In this document: positions 18,472 through 26,751 of the stretch, one piece after another | Layout of the letters: every line of letters begins with the position of its first letter | Position numbering within the stretch: the first letter of the stretch is position 1 | NCBI RefSeq assembly: GCF_026127265.1 | Contig: NZ_WWFG01000001.1 | Span: 1,302,001-1,366,000, forward strand | DNA: 64,000 bases | From: Nostoc sp. KVJ3 | GTDB taxonomy: Bacteria; Cyanobacteriota; Cyanobacteriia; Cyanobacteriales; Nostocaceae | Reading direction: 5' to 3' | Made by a program: the position numbers and the translations under genes | The notes under the pieces: generated by a model | What the model was told of the DNA's origin: nothing | What the model saw: only the letters and a program-made list of their open reading frames with translations | Database searches by the model: none

Positions 18472-19182
18472 TTAAAAGCGATAGTTGCGATCGCGCACCC
18501 ACATACTAACTGGTACTGCCTTACCTTGTGGATCTACCTTCGCCTTCACCACAATCGGGGGTACTTGTCCTCGGCGGGCGCGTTGGGTTTGTAAGTCGTT
18601 CCGAATCTGCTGTCGTTGGTTTTCGGGGATGTAATATGTTTCTAAGCCGTAGTTCACCGAACCATCCTGATAAACACCTTTTAAGGCTACCTGATTGGCT
18701 CTGAGAGAATTGGGGCGATCGCTACTTACTCGTAACGGTCTCCAAGCTCTAGGAACACCGCGACCAGAGAAGAGTTGCTCTTGCAAAGTCACGTAGATGG
18801 TGGTTCCATCAGGTAATCTTCTGCCACTTCCCCGACCTTTGCTGACTAATGTTTGCCAACCAGGTAGTCTGCTCAAGTTTGAGGTACGGGATATGTTGTA
18901 ATCTAAGTCTAAGGTGTTGCCTTCTAACACATTGTTAGGGTCTACAGGTACGGTTTGCAAAATCACTGTTTTACCTGTCACATCTGTATAAACGGCTTGG
19001 GCTGGTACTGCCATAATTAACCCTGTTTGCAGCGCCAGGGGAGCTAGTAACCGCCAAAAAGGTAAGGGCTTATTCGATTTTTGTTCAGTAGCAATCAAAT
19101 AATCCCGAAAAGTCACCTTACTGGAGAACTCAGCTTCGGGAGACAAGGTTTTATTTTTAGATTCAGAAGAACTATTAGTCAT
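18472..19182 (-). CDS. GDYXXLXY-type membrane-anchored protein
   Basis: A 236-aa protein with an N-terminal soluble stretch, one hydrophobic segment (about 45-65, LLAPLALQTGLIMAVPAQA) and an outside domain. The motif EGNTLDLDYNIS matches the GDYXXLXY pattern with Asn for Asp. Family members normally sit beside a DUF2157 membrane protein, and here the DUF2157 gene is directly upstream on the same strand. The function is unknown; the pair is thought to act at the membrane. Confidence 0.75.
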   Translation of the reverse strand: MTNSSSESKNKTLSPEAEFSSKVTFRDYLIATEQKSNKPLPFWRLLAPLALQTGLIMAVPAQAVYTDVTGKTVILQTVPVDPNNVLEGNTLDLDYNISRTSNLSRLPGWQTLVSKGRGSGRRLPDGTTIYVTLQEQLFSGRGVPRAWRPLRVSSDRPNSLRANQVALKGVYQDGSVNYGLETYYIPENQRQQIRNDLQTQRARRGQVPPIVVKAKVDPQGKAVPVSMWVRDRNYRF

Positions 19183-19353
19183 GAGCGTAGTCCTAAAAAG
19201 CAGAGGAATTGAGGAGGTTAAACGAGATTAGGACTGACGCAGAGAAACTTGAAAAACTTTGATGTACAGAGAGTTCTCAATTTTGGATTTTAGATTTTAG
19301 ATTTTAGATTTTTTATTCAATCCAAAATTCAAAATTCAAAACCTAAAATTACA

Positions 19354-20775
19354 CTACTTCTTGCTAGCAGAGCTAGAGCCACCAGGTAAGCGGCGTTCAA
19401 ACCACAGTCCAGCGCTAATTAAAGCGGAACCGCACAAGATAAAGACTAGGGACTTGAAAAGTAAGTCGGTATCGTACTCTTGCACGCGACTGATAATTTG
19501 TAGTGTTACTAACAGCATACCGCCCCAAAAGGAACTTCTGTTACTTAATTTCAATCCTTCTTGAATTAGTCCCCAGGCTAATGTTGCGAGAAGTACATTG
19601 AAAATAAAAACACCAAGTTCATCAATCCGGCTGATAGTTTGATGCCAAAAAGGTACTATGGCAATAAAGGCAAGAAAAGTACCAATAACAGCAGTTGTGA
19701 AAATCACTTCGCGGCGCGGAGGATTATTTCTTTGACGCAGTAGAAACAACCATTGCAATACCGCCAAGCCACTGAGAATCCCCAAATCGATGATCGGCAG
19801 AGACTGGAACAAGTTTGTCAAGTTCGTTGGCTGATTATAACCATAATTTGGAGATTCCCAAACCCAACGAAAAGACAAAACATAAAAGACAGCACCAAAG
19901 CTAACCAACGCTAAATTACGAGCCAGAGATTGAAACAATCTGTAATTTATGGTTGGAAACAGTAGATCGTCATAACTCCAGAATAATGCAGATGGGAGTG
20001 CAAAAGCAAAAGATGCCACCCAAGGGGCTATATCAGCATAATTCAGCAGTGGGAGAGGATTAAGGTTAGCTTGTAAGGAACTAGCAAATACAAAGGCTGC
20101 TAGAGCAAAAATCCAACGCGAACGGCAGAAGTAGGCTAAGGGGACAAATACCAACCATGCCAACAAAGGTAGATGCTGCACCACTAGGCGCGACCAAGTT
20201 AGCTCTCCTGAAGCGTACCATAAGTCTTCTAATCCCGTCCAATAGCCAATTTCCACGAGGACAATTGACAGAATTCCTAAAGAATTTAAGGACAAGCCGA
20301 AGGCCATCACCACAACACCCAACCCCCAAGCAAGAAAAAGTTGGGAAGTTGAACCGACGATATTGAACATCTGGGCCATCAGCAGTAAATTTGCGCCGAA
20401 AATGAAGGCGCTTAAAATGAGCAAACCTTCTCCCAGTAAGCGTTTACTTTTTTGCGGCTTTTTCCCTTCAGGTGTGATCCAGGTGTAAAAACCGGTAATA
20501 GCGATCGCAAAAAACAAACTCATCATCAGAATAAATTTGACTTCTCGCGATCCTCCTTGCCAGTTCCCTGATACAAAGGTAATTATGCCTAAGCATAAAA
20601 GGATGCTACCTATAGCGATCGCGATCGCTTTATTGCGATCGCGGACAGCAGCTTCCAGGTTTTTAAATTGATAACGTTCTGCTATTTGCTCATACAGCGA
20701 AGAACTAATTAATCCTTCATCCCTCCATAATTGTGCTTCTTTGCGTAACTTATGCGGAAAACTATCTAAGAACAT
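19354..20775 (-). CDS. DUF2157 integral membrane protein
   Basis: A 473-aa protein. The N-terminal 70 residues (FPHKLRKEAQLWRDEGLISS and the following YEQIAERY) are the DUF2157 signature. About twelve hydrophobic helices follow. An upstream TTG would add 15 residues, but ATG 20775 starts the domain properly. It is paired with the GDYXXLXY gene 171 bp downstream. No biochemical role is known to me. Confidence 0.82.
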   Translation of the reverse strand: MFLDSFPHKLRKEAQLWRDEGLISSSLYEQIAERYQFKNLEAAVRDRNKAIAIAIGSILLCLGIITFVSGNWQGGSREVKFILMMSLFFAIAITGFYTWITPEGKKPQKSKRLLGEGLLILSAFIFGANLLLMAQMFNIVGSTSQLFLAWGLGVVVMAFGLSLNSLGILSIVLVEIGYWTGLEDLWYASGELTWSRLVVQHLPLLAWLVFVPLAYFCRSRWIFALAAFVFASSLQANLNPLPLLNYADIAPWVASFAFALPSALFWSYDDLLFPTINYRLFQSLARNLALVSFGAVFYVLSFRWVWESPNYGYNQPTNLTNLFQSLPIIDLGILSGLAVLQWLFLLRQRNNPPRREVIFTTAVIGTFLAFIAIVPFWHQTISRIDELGVFIFNVLLATLAWGLIQEGLKLSNRSSFWGGMLLVTLQIISRVQEYDTDLLFKSLVFILCGSALISAGLWFERRLPGGSSSASKK

Positions 20776-20978
20776 GACCTTCTCCGGTGCAGTGGGGTAG
20801 CTTGGCCATTGCGTTCCCAATGGCGGTCATTATATTTTGAGTATGAAGCCAAAAGCCTTAATTACATTGTTCTTGCATAACAGTTTTATTTTGATTCAGA
20901 TACAACATACTAATTCGTAATTCGTAATTAAGGAACTCAGGTTACAGATGATTGAAAATTGGTATTGTATATATCTAT

Positions 20979-21941
20979 ATGGAAAAACCTTCTAATTTAT
21001 TACTTAAAGTCTCGCGGCGTTTGTTCACTAATTTAGATGAGCAAGAAAAATTTATTGAGGCTTTAATGAATCCTCAGCTTTTTTCACCTAGTATTCTTTG
21101 GTGTCAAGCAAAGCCAGAGATTTCGCCTTTGGCAGTAGAAACACCAACCTCTTGGCAACCACAATTTATAGACCGCTTATCTCTGGGAGAAAAACCCGGT
21201 CAGCATCCTTTGCATCAACAAGGATATTTCTATTGTTTAGATTTTTCTTCGGTGTTTGCAGCTAGCACTTTGTTAGCTATTCCCCAATCAGTGAGTTTAG
21301 TTTTTGATATGTGTGCCGCACCAGGAGGAAAAAGTATCTTCGCTTGGAAAGCTTTAAAACCTGACTTAATCATCAGTAATGAAGTAATTGGTAAACGTTT
21401 GGGAATGCTAATTTCTAATTTTAAGCGTTGTCAAATTAGCCCTAGTGCAGTAGTTAATAGAGATTCAAGTATATTTGCCCAAATGTTTCCCGGCTCTAGC
21501 AATCTAGTAATAGTAGATGCTCCTTGTACTGGACAATCTTTACTTGCTAAAGGTGAAAAAGCACCCGGATGTTTCCATCCAACTGCTATCAACAAAAGTG
21601 CAAATCGGCAAAAGCGGATTATAGCTAACTCCGCCAAACTTGTTTCACCACAAGGCTATCTTGCCTATATGACTTGCACATATTCACTCGAAGAAAATGA
21701 GCAAGTTTGCGAATGGTTTTTGGAACGTTTTCCCCAATTCCAAACGATGGAAATTAGTAATTTATCTAAATATCAGTCGTACTTAACTACAATCCCTTGT
21801 TATAGAATGTTCCCTCAAGATAGGTTAGGGCTGGTGCATTTACAGTCTTGTTTAAAAATACGAATGAAGAGAAAGATGAGTATAAGGAAGTGGATTTTAA
21901 TGCAATATCTTCACTGTATATCTACCATTTGTGAGTATTGA
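20979..21941 (+). CDS. RsmB/NSUN-family RNA (cytosine-5-)-methyltransferase
   Basis: An S-adenosylmethionine-dependent methyltransferase, 320 aa, expected to make 5-methylcytosine in rRNA or tRNA. The SAM-binding motif is FDMCAAPGGKS, motif IV with the resolving Cys is VDAPCTGQS, and the catalytic Cys lies in YMTCTYSLEENE. It lacks the NusB-like N-terminal domain of RsmB, so it resembles the short cyanobacterial form. The start is ATG 20979. The RNA target cannot be told from the sequence. Confidence 0.87.
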   Translation: MEKPSNLLLKVSRRLFTNLDEQEKFIEALMNPQLFSPSILWCQAKPEISPLAVETPTSWQPQFIDRLSLGEKPGQHPLHQQGYFYCLDFSSVFAASTLLAIPQSVSLVFDMCAAPGGKSIFAWKALKPDLIISNEVIGKRLGMLISNFKRCQISPSAVVNRDSSIFAQMFPGSSNLVIVDAPCTGQSLLAKGEKAPGCFHPTAINKSANRQKRIIANSAKLVSPQGYLAYMTCTYSLEENEQVCEWFLERFPQFQTMEISNLSKYQSYLTTIPCYRMFPQDRLGLVHLQSCLKIRMKRKMSIRKWILMQYLHCISTICEY

Positions 21942-21947
21942 TCCGAG

Positions 21948-21991
21948 AGCCTAATAGGAGCTTTTAAAATTTTATTCGCTCATTATAGGCT
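21948..21991 (+). terminator. Hairpin after the methyltransferase gene
   Basis: AGCCTAATAGGAGC and GCTCATTATAGGCT pair imperfectly around an AT-rich loop, 7 bp after the stop. The T-run after it is weak, so this is only a possible terminator. Confidence 0.35.
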
Positions 21992-22094
21992 TCCGTGTTC
22001 TAATCTTTTAGTATACTTACGAAAGTTAGGTTTCAGTAAAAAACTCAAAACCAGTTTTGACAAGCTTTTTGAGAACAAAGAGAGAAATAAACTT

Positions 22095-22613
22095 ATGGGA
22101 CTTTTCGATCAAATTCTTGGTGCTGTCGCTAATCCCAATCAACAGGGCAGTTTAGGTCAACTAGGAAGTATTGTTAACACTGTACAGGAGTTGAGCCAAC
22201 AGACAGGCGCAGATCCTTCCACCATCCAATCAATTTTATCAATAGTGGGTGGTCAAGTCCGGTCTGCTCTCCAAGATAAGCAAGCCACAGAGGGTAATGA
22301 AGCCGCACAAACTTTAGTGAATCAGTATGCTGGTACTTCTGCTAACTCCGAAGCCGTAGATTCGTTATTTTCTCCTGAAATACAACAGCAGGTAGCTCAA
22401 GTTGCTTCCCAAGGCACTGGTTTGGATGCTGGTATAGTTCAACAATTACTGCCTCTAGCAGTACCTTTGGTATTAAAGTTTTTGCAATCAGGTGCCAATG
22501 CTCAAAATCCCCAAGCTGGCGGAAATCCTGTACTAAATTCCTTCTTGGATGCTGATGGCGATGGTGATGTCGATATCGCTGATGCCATCCAAATGGCTAG
22601 CCGATATATATAG
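22095..22613 (+). CDS. DUF937-domain protein with a calcium-loop-like C-terminus
   Basis: A 172-aa acidic, Gln-rich soluble protein. MGLFDQILGAVANPNQQGSLG and the following NTVQELSQQTGADPSTIQ are typical of DUF937. The last 25 residues contain DADGDGDVDIAD, an EF-hand/dockerin-like Asp loop that may bind Ca2+. Its role is unknown. Confidence 0.75.
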   Translation: MGLFDQILGAVANPNQQGSLGQLGSIVNTVQELSQQTGADPSTIQSILSIVGGQVRSALQDKQATEGNEAAQTLVNQYAGTSANSEAVDSLFSPEIQQQVAQVASQGTGLDAGIVQQLLPLAVPLVLKFLQSGANAQNPQAGGNPVLNSFLDADGDGDVDIADAIQMASRYI

Positions 22614-23055
22614 CGGTTCTCATTTATGTGAGGTACACCCGTAGGGGCAATTCATGAATTGTCCCTACGATGCGGGTCTATTTACCATCAATGAAAAACC
22701 TGAAACAGCGTGTTTACGTTAACTCATATCACAAGGTATTTGTAAAGTGCGTAATTCCTAAATTTTTAACTTTTAATTTTTAATTAAAAAAAGGTCAACA
22801 GCCTAGCTAATTACACGATGTCATTGCGAATGGAGCGAAGCGAAATGAAGCATAAGTCCTTCGGACACGCTTCGCGAACGCAGGGGCTGGGATTGTTCGC
22901 TTCGCTCGCAATGACTGTAATTAATTCTGCATGGTTACTTAACTCCAGGAATATCATTTGAAATCATACAAGCGATGATCGCAGTTTCTGAAATCCCTTT
23001 TCGTAGCCGACTCGGAGAGAAACTTGAACTTTAGTTCAAGGCAGGGAGAGGTTTA
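22614..23055. repeat. Gene-free spacer with dispersed hairpin repeats
   Basis: It holds a GGGGCAATTCATGAATTGTCCC hairpin (about 22644-22668), the core seen in the MITE family at 47388 and 62110. It also holds a copy of the TCATTGCGAA...GCAATGAC repeat (22818-22915). No gene was seen. Confidence 0.7.
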
Positions 23056-26000
23056 TCACCTACGTGTGCCAATATCATCACATAAATGCTTATCGCTTTC
23101 ATTCACATTGGGGTTATTTTGCAAATAATCGCGCACCCAAGCACAACCCTTAACCATTAAATCATCCACATCAAAATTGAGATTCCACAACTTCACGGTG
23201 TTGTCATCACTGGCAGAGGCAATGGTTTGACCGTCGGGGCTAAATGCCACGCCCCTAACCGAATTGCTATGACCTTGGAGAGTTTGTAAGAGTTGCCCCT
23301 GGCGATTCCACAACTTCACCGTGTTGTCACCACTAGCAGAGGCAATGGTTTGACCGTCGGGGCTAAATGCCACGCCCCTAACCGAATTGCTATGACCTTG
23401 GAGAGTTTGTAAGAGTTGCCCTTGGCGATTCCACAACTTCACCGTGTTGTCAGCACTGGCAGAGGCAATAGTTTGACCGTCGGGGCTAAATGCCACGCCA
23501 AAAACCGAATTGCTATGACCTTGGAGAGTTTGTAAGAGTTGCCCCTTGCGATTCCACAACTTCACCGTCTTGTCATAACTTGCAGAGGCAATGGTTTGAC
23601 CGTCAGGGCTAAATGCCACGCCAAAAACCGAATTGCTATGACCTTGGAGAGTTTGTAAGAGTTGCCCCTTGCGATTCCACAACTTCACCGTGTTGTCACC
23701 ACTAGCAGAGGCAATGGTTTGACCGTCGGGGCTAAATGCCACGCCCCAAACCGAATCGCTATGACCTTGGAGAGTTTGTAATAGTTGCCCGTTGCGATTC
23801 CACAGCTTTACCGTGTTGTCATAACTTGCAGAGGCAATGGTTTGACCGTCGGGGCTAAATGCCACGCTATTAACCGAATCGCTATGACTTTGGAGAGTTT
23901 GTAAGAGTTGCCCCTTGCGATTCCACAACTTCACCGTCTTGTCATCACTGCCAGAGGCAATGGTTTGACCGTCGGGGCTAAATGCCACGCCCCAAACCGA
24001 ATCGCTATGACCTTGGAGAGTTTGTAATAGTTGCCCGTTGCGATTCCACAGCTTCACCGTGTTGTCATAACTTGCAGAGGCAATGGTTTGACCGTCGGGG
24101 CTAAATGCCACGCTATTAACCGAACCGCTATGACCTTGGAGAGTTTGTAATAGTTGCCCCTGGCGATTCCACAGCTTCACCGTCTTGTCTAAACTGCCAG
24201 AGGCAATGGTTTGACCGTCGGGGCTAAATTCCACGCCCAAAACCGAATCGTTATGACCTTGGAGAGTTTGTAAGAGTTGCCCCTGGCGATTCCACAACTT
24301 CACCGTGTTGTCTAAACTGCCAGAGGCAATGGTTTGACCGTCAGGGCTAAATGCCACGCTATTAACCTCATTGGTATGACCTTGGAGAGTTTGTAAGAGT
24401 TGCCCCTTGCGATTCCACAGCTTCACCGTGTTGTCATAACTTGCAGAGGCAATGGTTTGACTGTCGGGGCTAAATGCCACGCTATTAACCTCATTGGTAT
24501 GACCTTGGAGAGTTTGTAAGAGTTGCCCCTTGCGATTCCACAACTTCACCGTGTTGTCATAACTTGCAGAGGCAATGGTTTGACTATCGGGGCTAAATGC
24601 CACGCTATTAACCGAACCGCTATGACCTTGGAGAGTTTGTAAGAGTTGCCCCTTGCGATTCCACAGCTTCACCGTGTTGTCATAACTTGCAGAGGCAATG
24701 GTTTGACCGTCGGGACTAAATGCCACACTATTAACCTCATTGGTATGACCTTGGAGAGTTTGTAAGAGTTGCCCCTTGCGATTCCACAGCTTCACCGTGT
24801 TGTCATAACTTGCAGAGGCAATGGTTTGACCGTCGGGGCTAAATACCACGCTATTAACCTCATCGCTATGACCTTCTAGCCGGTTACGTTCCTTGATTCC
24901 ATAAAGCACCTGCTGGAGTGTAGCTACTGCTAAAATGCGGGTATCTGGCTCTACATTTTTATTTGATGTTTTAAGTCGTTTTCCTACCTTCAAACCTACT
25001 ACTAAAGCATCAAGTTCTAAATGTGATGCCATCAGGTTTTGTGATTTGAGGCTATCGGCGATAATTTCGGCATTTATCCGACGTTCATCCGCATCTGCTT
25101 CAGCAGCGATCGCTTCTTGTCCTTTAACCTTTGCCAAATCTCGTTGCTTTTCAGCGTCTGCCTGTCTATCCTTAGCTAATTGTTCAGCAGTTTTTGTTTT
25201 ATCAAGGGCTTTTTTTAAGTCTGTTCCCCTTTTTTCAGCTAATTGTTGTGCAGACTTTGCTAGTTCCTCTCCTTTTTTAGCTCTTTCACTCTCTTGATTA
25301 GCAATGCGCTTTTGCCTTTCTGCCTCCCGGCTTTGTTCCTCTGCTTTTTTTTGCTGTGTTAGCGCATTTCTAGCCTGATGCTTTGCCTCATTGCGTTGAT
25401 TTTCTGCATCTAGACGCTGCTGTTCTTCGCTATCGCGGGCATCTTGGGCAATCTGACGTTCACCATTCACATACACAGCCACTCCCGTCATTAAAACCGA
25501 GAATACTACCAGTATTGCCACATAAGGCAGTGCAGGTTTAAGCTGTTCCCACCTATCCCGCAAGTTAAACGGCAAATTTTTATTAATCCACTTGTCATCA
25601 AATACTTGCCGATAGATTTGATTCCGCACCCGCAAAACATTATTCTCTCGCCGTACCACGCCCGATAGCTTCAAGTGAGATTTAGCTAGAGACTGCTCCT
25701 CATCCACAACCGCCCGCTTACCCTGGCGAATCTGGCGGTAAATAGTCAAAACCTCCGGGTTTGGTGCGCGTTTAGTCAGCATATCGCGGACAAACTGCAA
25801 GTTATTGTCTTGCTCACTCATCGCGCCAAAAAATGTGCCGCTCACTATTCTGTCTACATTGGCTGCGGATAAGACTCGATCCCCCCTAGCCCCCCTTTTT
25901 AAGGGGGGAAGAATAGAACTCTTGCTAAGGGTTGTTGAAGAAATCTCCAAACCTGGAAGTTGATTGCCCCCCTTTTTAAGGGGGGTTGGGGGGATCAAAA

Positions 26001-26751
26001 CCAAGGCACCACAAAGACGCTGTGTTAAATAAGGATGTCCCCCCGTCCACTTCAACACCTGGCCTAATACCTGCTTGGCTTCATCGCTGGGTAATCCCAA
26101 GCCTTCAGCTAAGGGTAAGGCTTCGTCAAAGGTAAAATCAGTTAAATCTACACGCTGTCCAATATTAAAGGGTGTGCGCTTGGCATCGCTGATTAAATCG
26201 CCGGGAGTCGCTACGCCCATTAAAACAAAAGAAAGCCGCCCCAATTCAGGATTAGTGGCACGGGCAACATAGAGATAACGAATGGCGATAAAAAAATCAT
26301 CGGTAAAATCTAAGCTGAGGGTAGAGTCAATTTCATCGACAAAAATCACCACTTGCCCCTCAACCTCAGTCAGCAAAACCCTCTCAAAAAACTGTGTCAG
26401 CCGTTGCGATACTCCCAGATGCTCGTGTTCTTGCCACCAACTCACCACATCTGTATCAAACATCAGTTGGTCTTCTAGCTTCACCAAAAAGCCAAAATAC
26501 CACTGTTCTGCTGTGACACTTGCCCCCAATTCCTGGAGGTCAACAATTACCGAGGAAATTTCCTCATCCGTTAGGGTTTGCGCCGTGCGTACCATTAAGC
26601 TAGACTTACCCATTTGGCGAGGTGTCAGCACATAAGCAAAAATTGCCGACTGGCATAAACCGAGCAATTTTTCATCAGCTTGACGAGGAATATAAATACC
26701 ACCGCCAGCCTGTACCGTCCCGCCTACGGTGTAAATGCTTGGATTAGCCAC
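23056..26751 (-). CDS. AAA-like ATPase, transmembrane and coiled coil, with 14 WD40 repeats
   Basis: A 1231-aa STAND-like protein. Residues 1-330 are an AAA-like (AAA_35) domain: Walker A LTPRQMGKSS (about 42-51), Walker B VVIFVDEID (D139/E140), and the TGGHPYLTQRL helix. One transmembrane helix lies at about 408-427, then a charged coiled coil at 430-565. Fourteen WD40 repeats of exactly 41 residues run from about 625 to 1198, enough for two seven-bladed propellers. Each reads LQGHxxxVxxVAFSPDGQTI with a variable ASxxD/KLWN part, and they are nearly identical at DNA level. About 40 residues at 252-292 of the ATPase domain derive from a repeat element (25878-25996). The start overlaps the stop of the TIR-AAA gene by 8 bp, so the two are probably co-translated. 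A sensor role is inferred from architecture. Confidence 0.88.
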   Translation of the reverse strand: MANPSIYTVGGTVQAGGGIYIPRQADEKLLGLCQSAIFAYVLTPRQMGKSSLMVRTAQTLTDEEISSVIVDLQELGASVTAEQWYFGFLVKLEDQLMFDTDVVSWWQEHEHLGVSQRLTQFFERVLLTEVEGQVVIFVDEIDSTLSLDFTDDFFIAIRYLYVARATNPELGRLSFVLMGVATPGDLISDAKRTPFNIGQRVDLTDFTFDEALPLAEGLGLPSDEAKQVLGQVLKWTGGHPYLTQRLCGALVLIPPTPLKKGGNQLPGLEISSTTLSKSSILPPLKRGARGDRVLSAANVDRIVSGTFFGAMSEQDNNLQFVRDMLTKRAPNPEVLTIYRQIRQGKRAVVDEEQSLAKSHLKLSGVVRRENNVLRVRNQIYRQVFDDKWINKNLPFNLRDRWEQLKPALPYVAILVVFSVLMTGVAVYVNGERQIAQDARDSEEQQRLDAENQRNEAKHQARNALTQQKKAEEQSREAERQKRIANQESERAKKGEELAKSAQQLAEKRGTDLKKALDKTKTAEQLAKDRQADAEKQRDLAKVKGQEAIAAEADADERRINAEIIADSLKSQNLMASHLELDALVVGLKVGKRLKTSNKNVEPDTRILAVATLQQVLYGIKERNRLEGHSDEVNSVVFSPDGQTIASASYDNTVKLWNRKGQLLQTLQGHTNEVNSVAFSPDGQTIASASYDNTVKLWNRKGQLLQTLQGHSGSVNSVAFSPDSQTIASASYDNTVKLWNRKGQLLQTLQGHTNEVNSVAFSPDSQTIASASYDNTVKLWNRKGQLLQTLQGHTNEVNSVAFSPDGQTIASGSLDNTVKLWNRQGQLLQTLQGHNDSVLGVEFSPDGQTIASGSLDKTVKLWNRQGQLLQTLQGHSGSVNSVAFSPDGQTIASASYDNTVKLWNRNGQLLQTLQGHSDSVWGVAFSPDGQTIASGSDDKTVKLWNRKGQLLQTLQSHSDSVNSVAFSPDGQTIASASYDNTVKLWNRNGQLLQTLQGHSDSVWGVAFSPDGQTIASASGDNTVKLWNRKGQLLQTLQGHSNSVFGVAFSPDGQTIASASYDKTVKLWNRKGQLLQTLQGHSNSVFGVAFSPDGQTIASASADNTVKLWNRQGQLLQTLQGHSNSVRGVAFSPDGQTIASASGDNTVKLWNRQGQLLQTLQGHSNSVRGVAFSPDGQTIASASDDNTVKLWNLNFDVDDLMVKGCAWVRDYLQNNPNVNESDKHLCDDIGTRR
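23158..24879 (-). repeat. Tandem array of fourteen 123-bp WD40-coding units
   Basis: Fourteen in-phase 123-bp units encode 41-aa WD40 blades. Differences cluster at a few codons: the residues after GH (TNE, SGS, SDS, SNS, NDS), those before VAF (NS, WG, FG, RG), and the ASYD/GSLD/ASGD position. The near identity indicates recent duplication or ongoing recombination. Confidence 0.95.
25878..25996. mobile_element. MITE-like palindromic element inside the AAA domain
   Basis: The ends GATCCCCCCTAGCCCCCC and its near complement (GGTTGGGGGGATC) bracket 119 bp with two internal CCCCCCTTTTTAAGGGGGG blocks. The same family, in a shorter form, occurs at 30502-30576. Here it is read through in frame and encodes segments such as IPPTPLKKGGNQLPG and SSILPPLKRGARGD. 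Confidence 0.8.

Noticed and set aside
20952..20978. Upstream start for the RNA methyltransferase
   Set aside because: It adds a short residue run (MKIGIVYIY) with no ribosome site; ATG 20979 is better.
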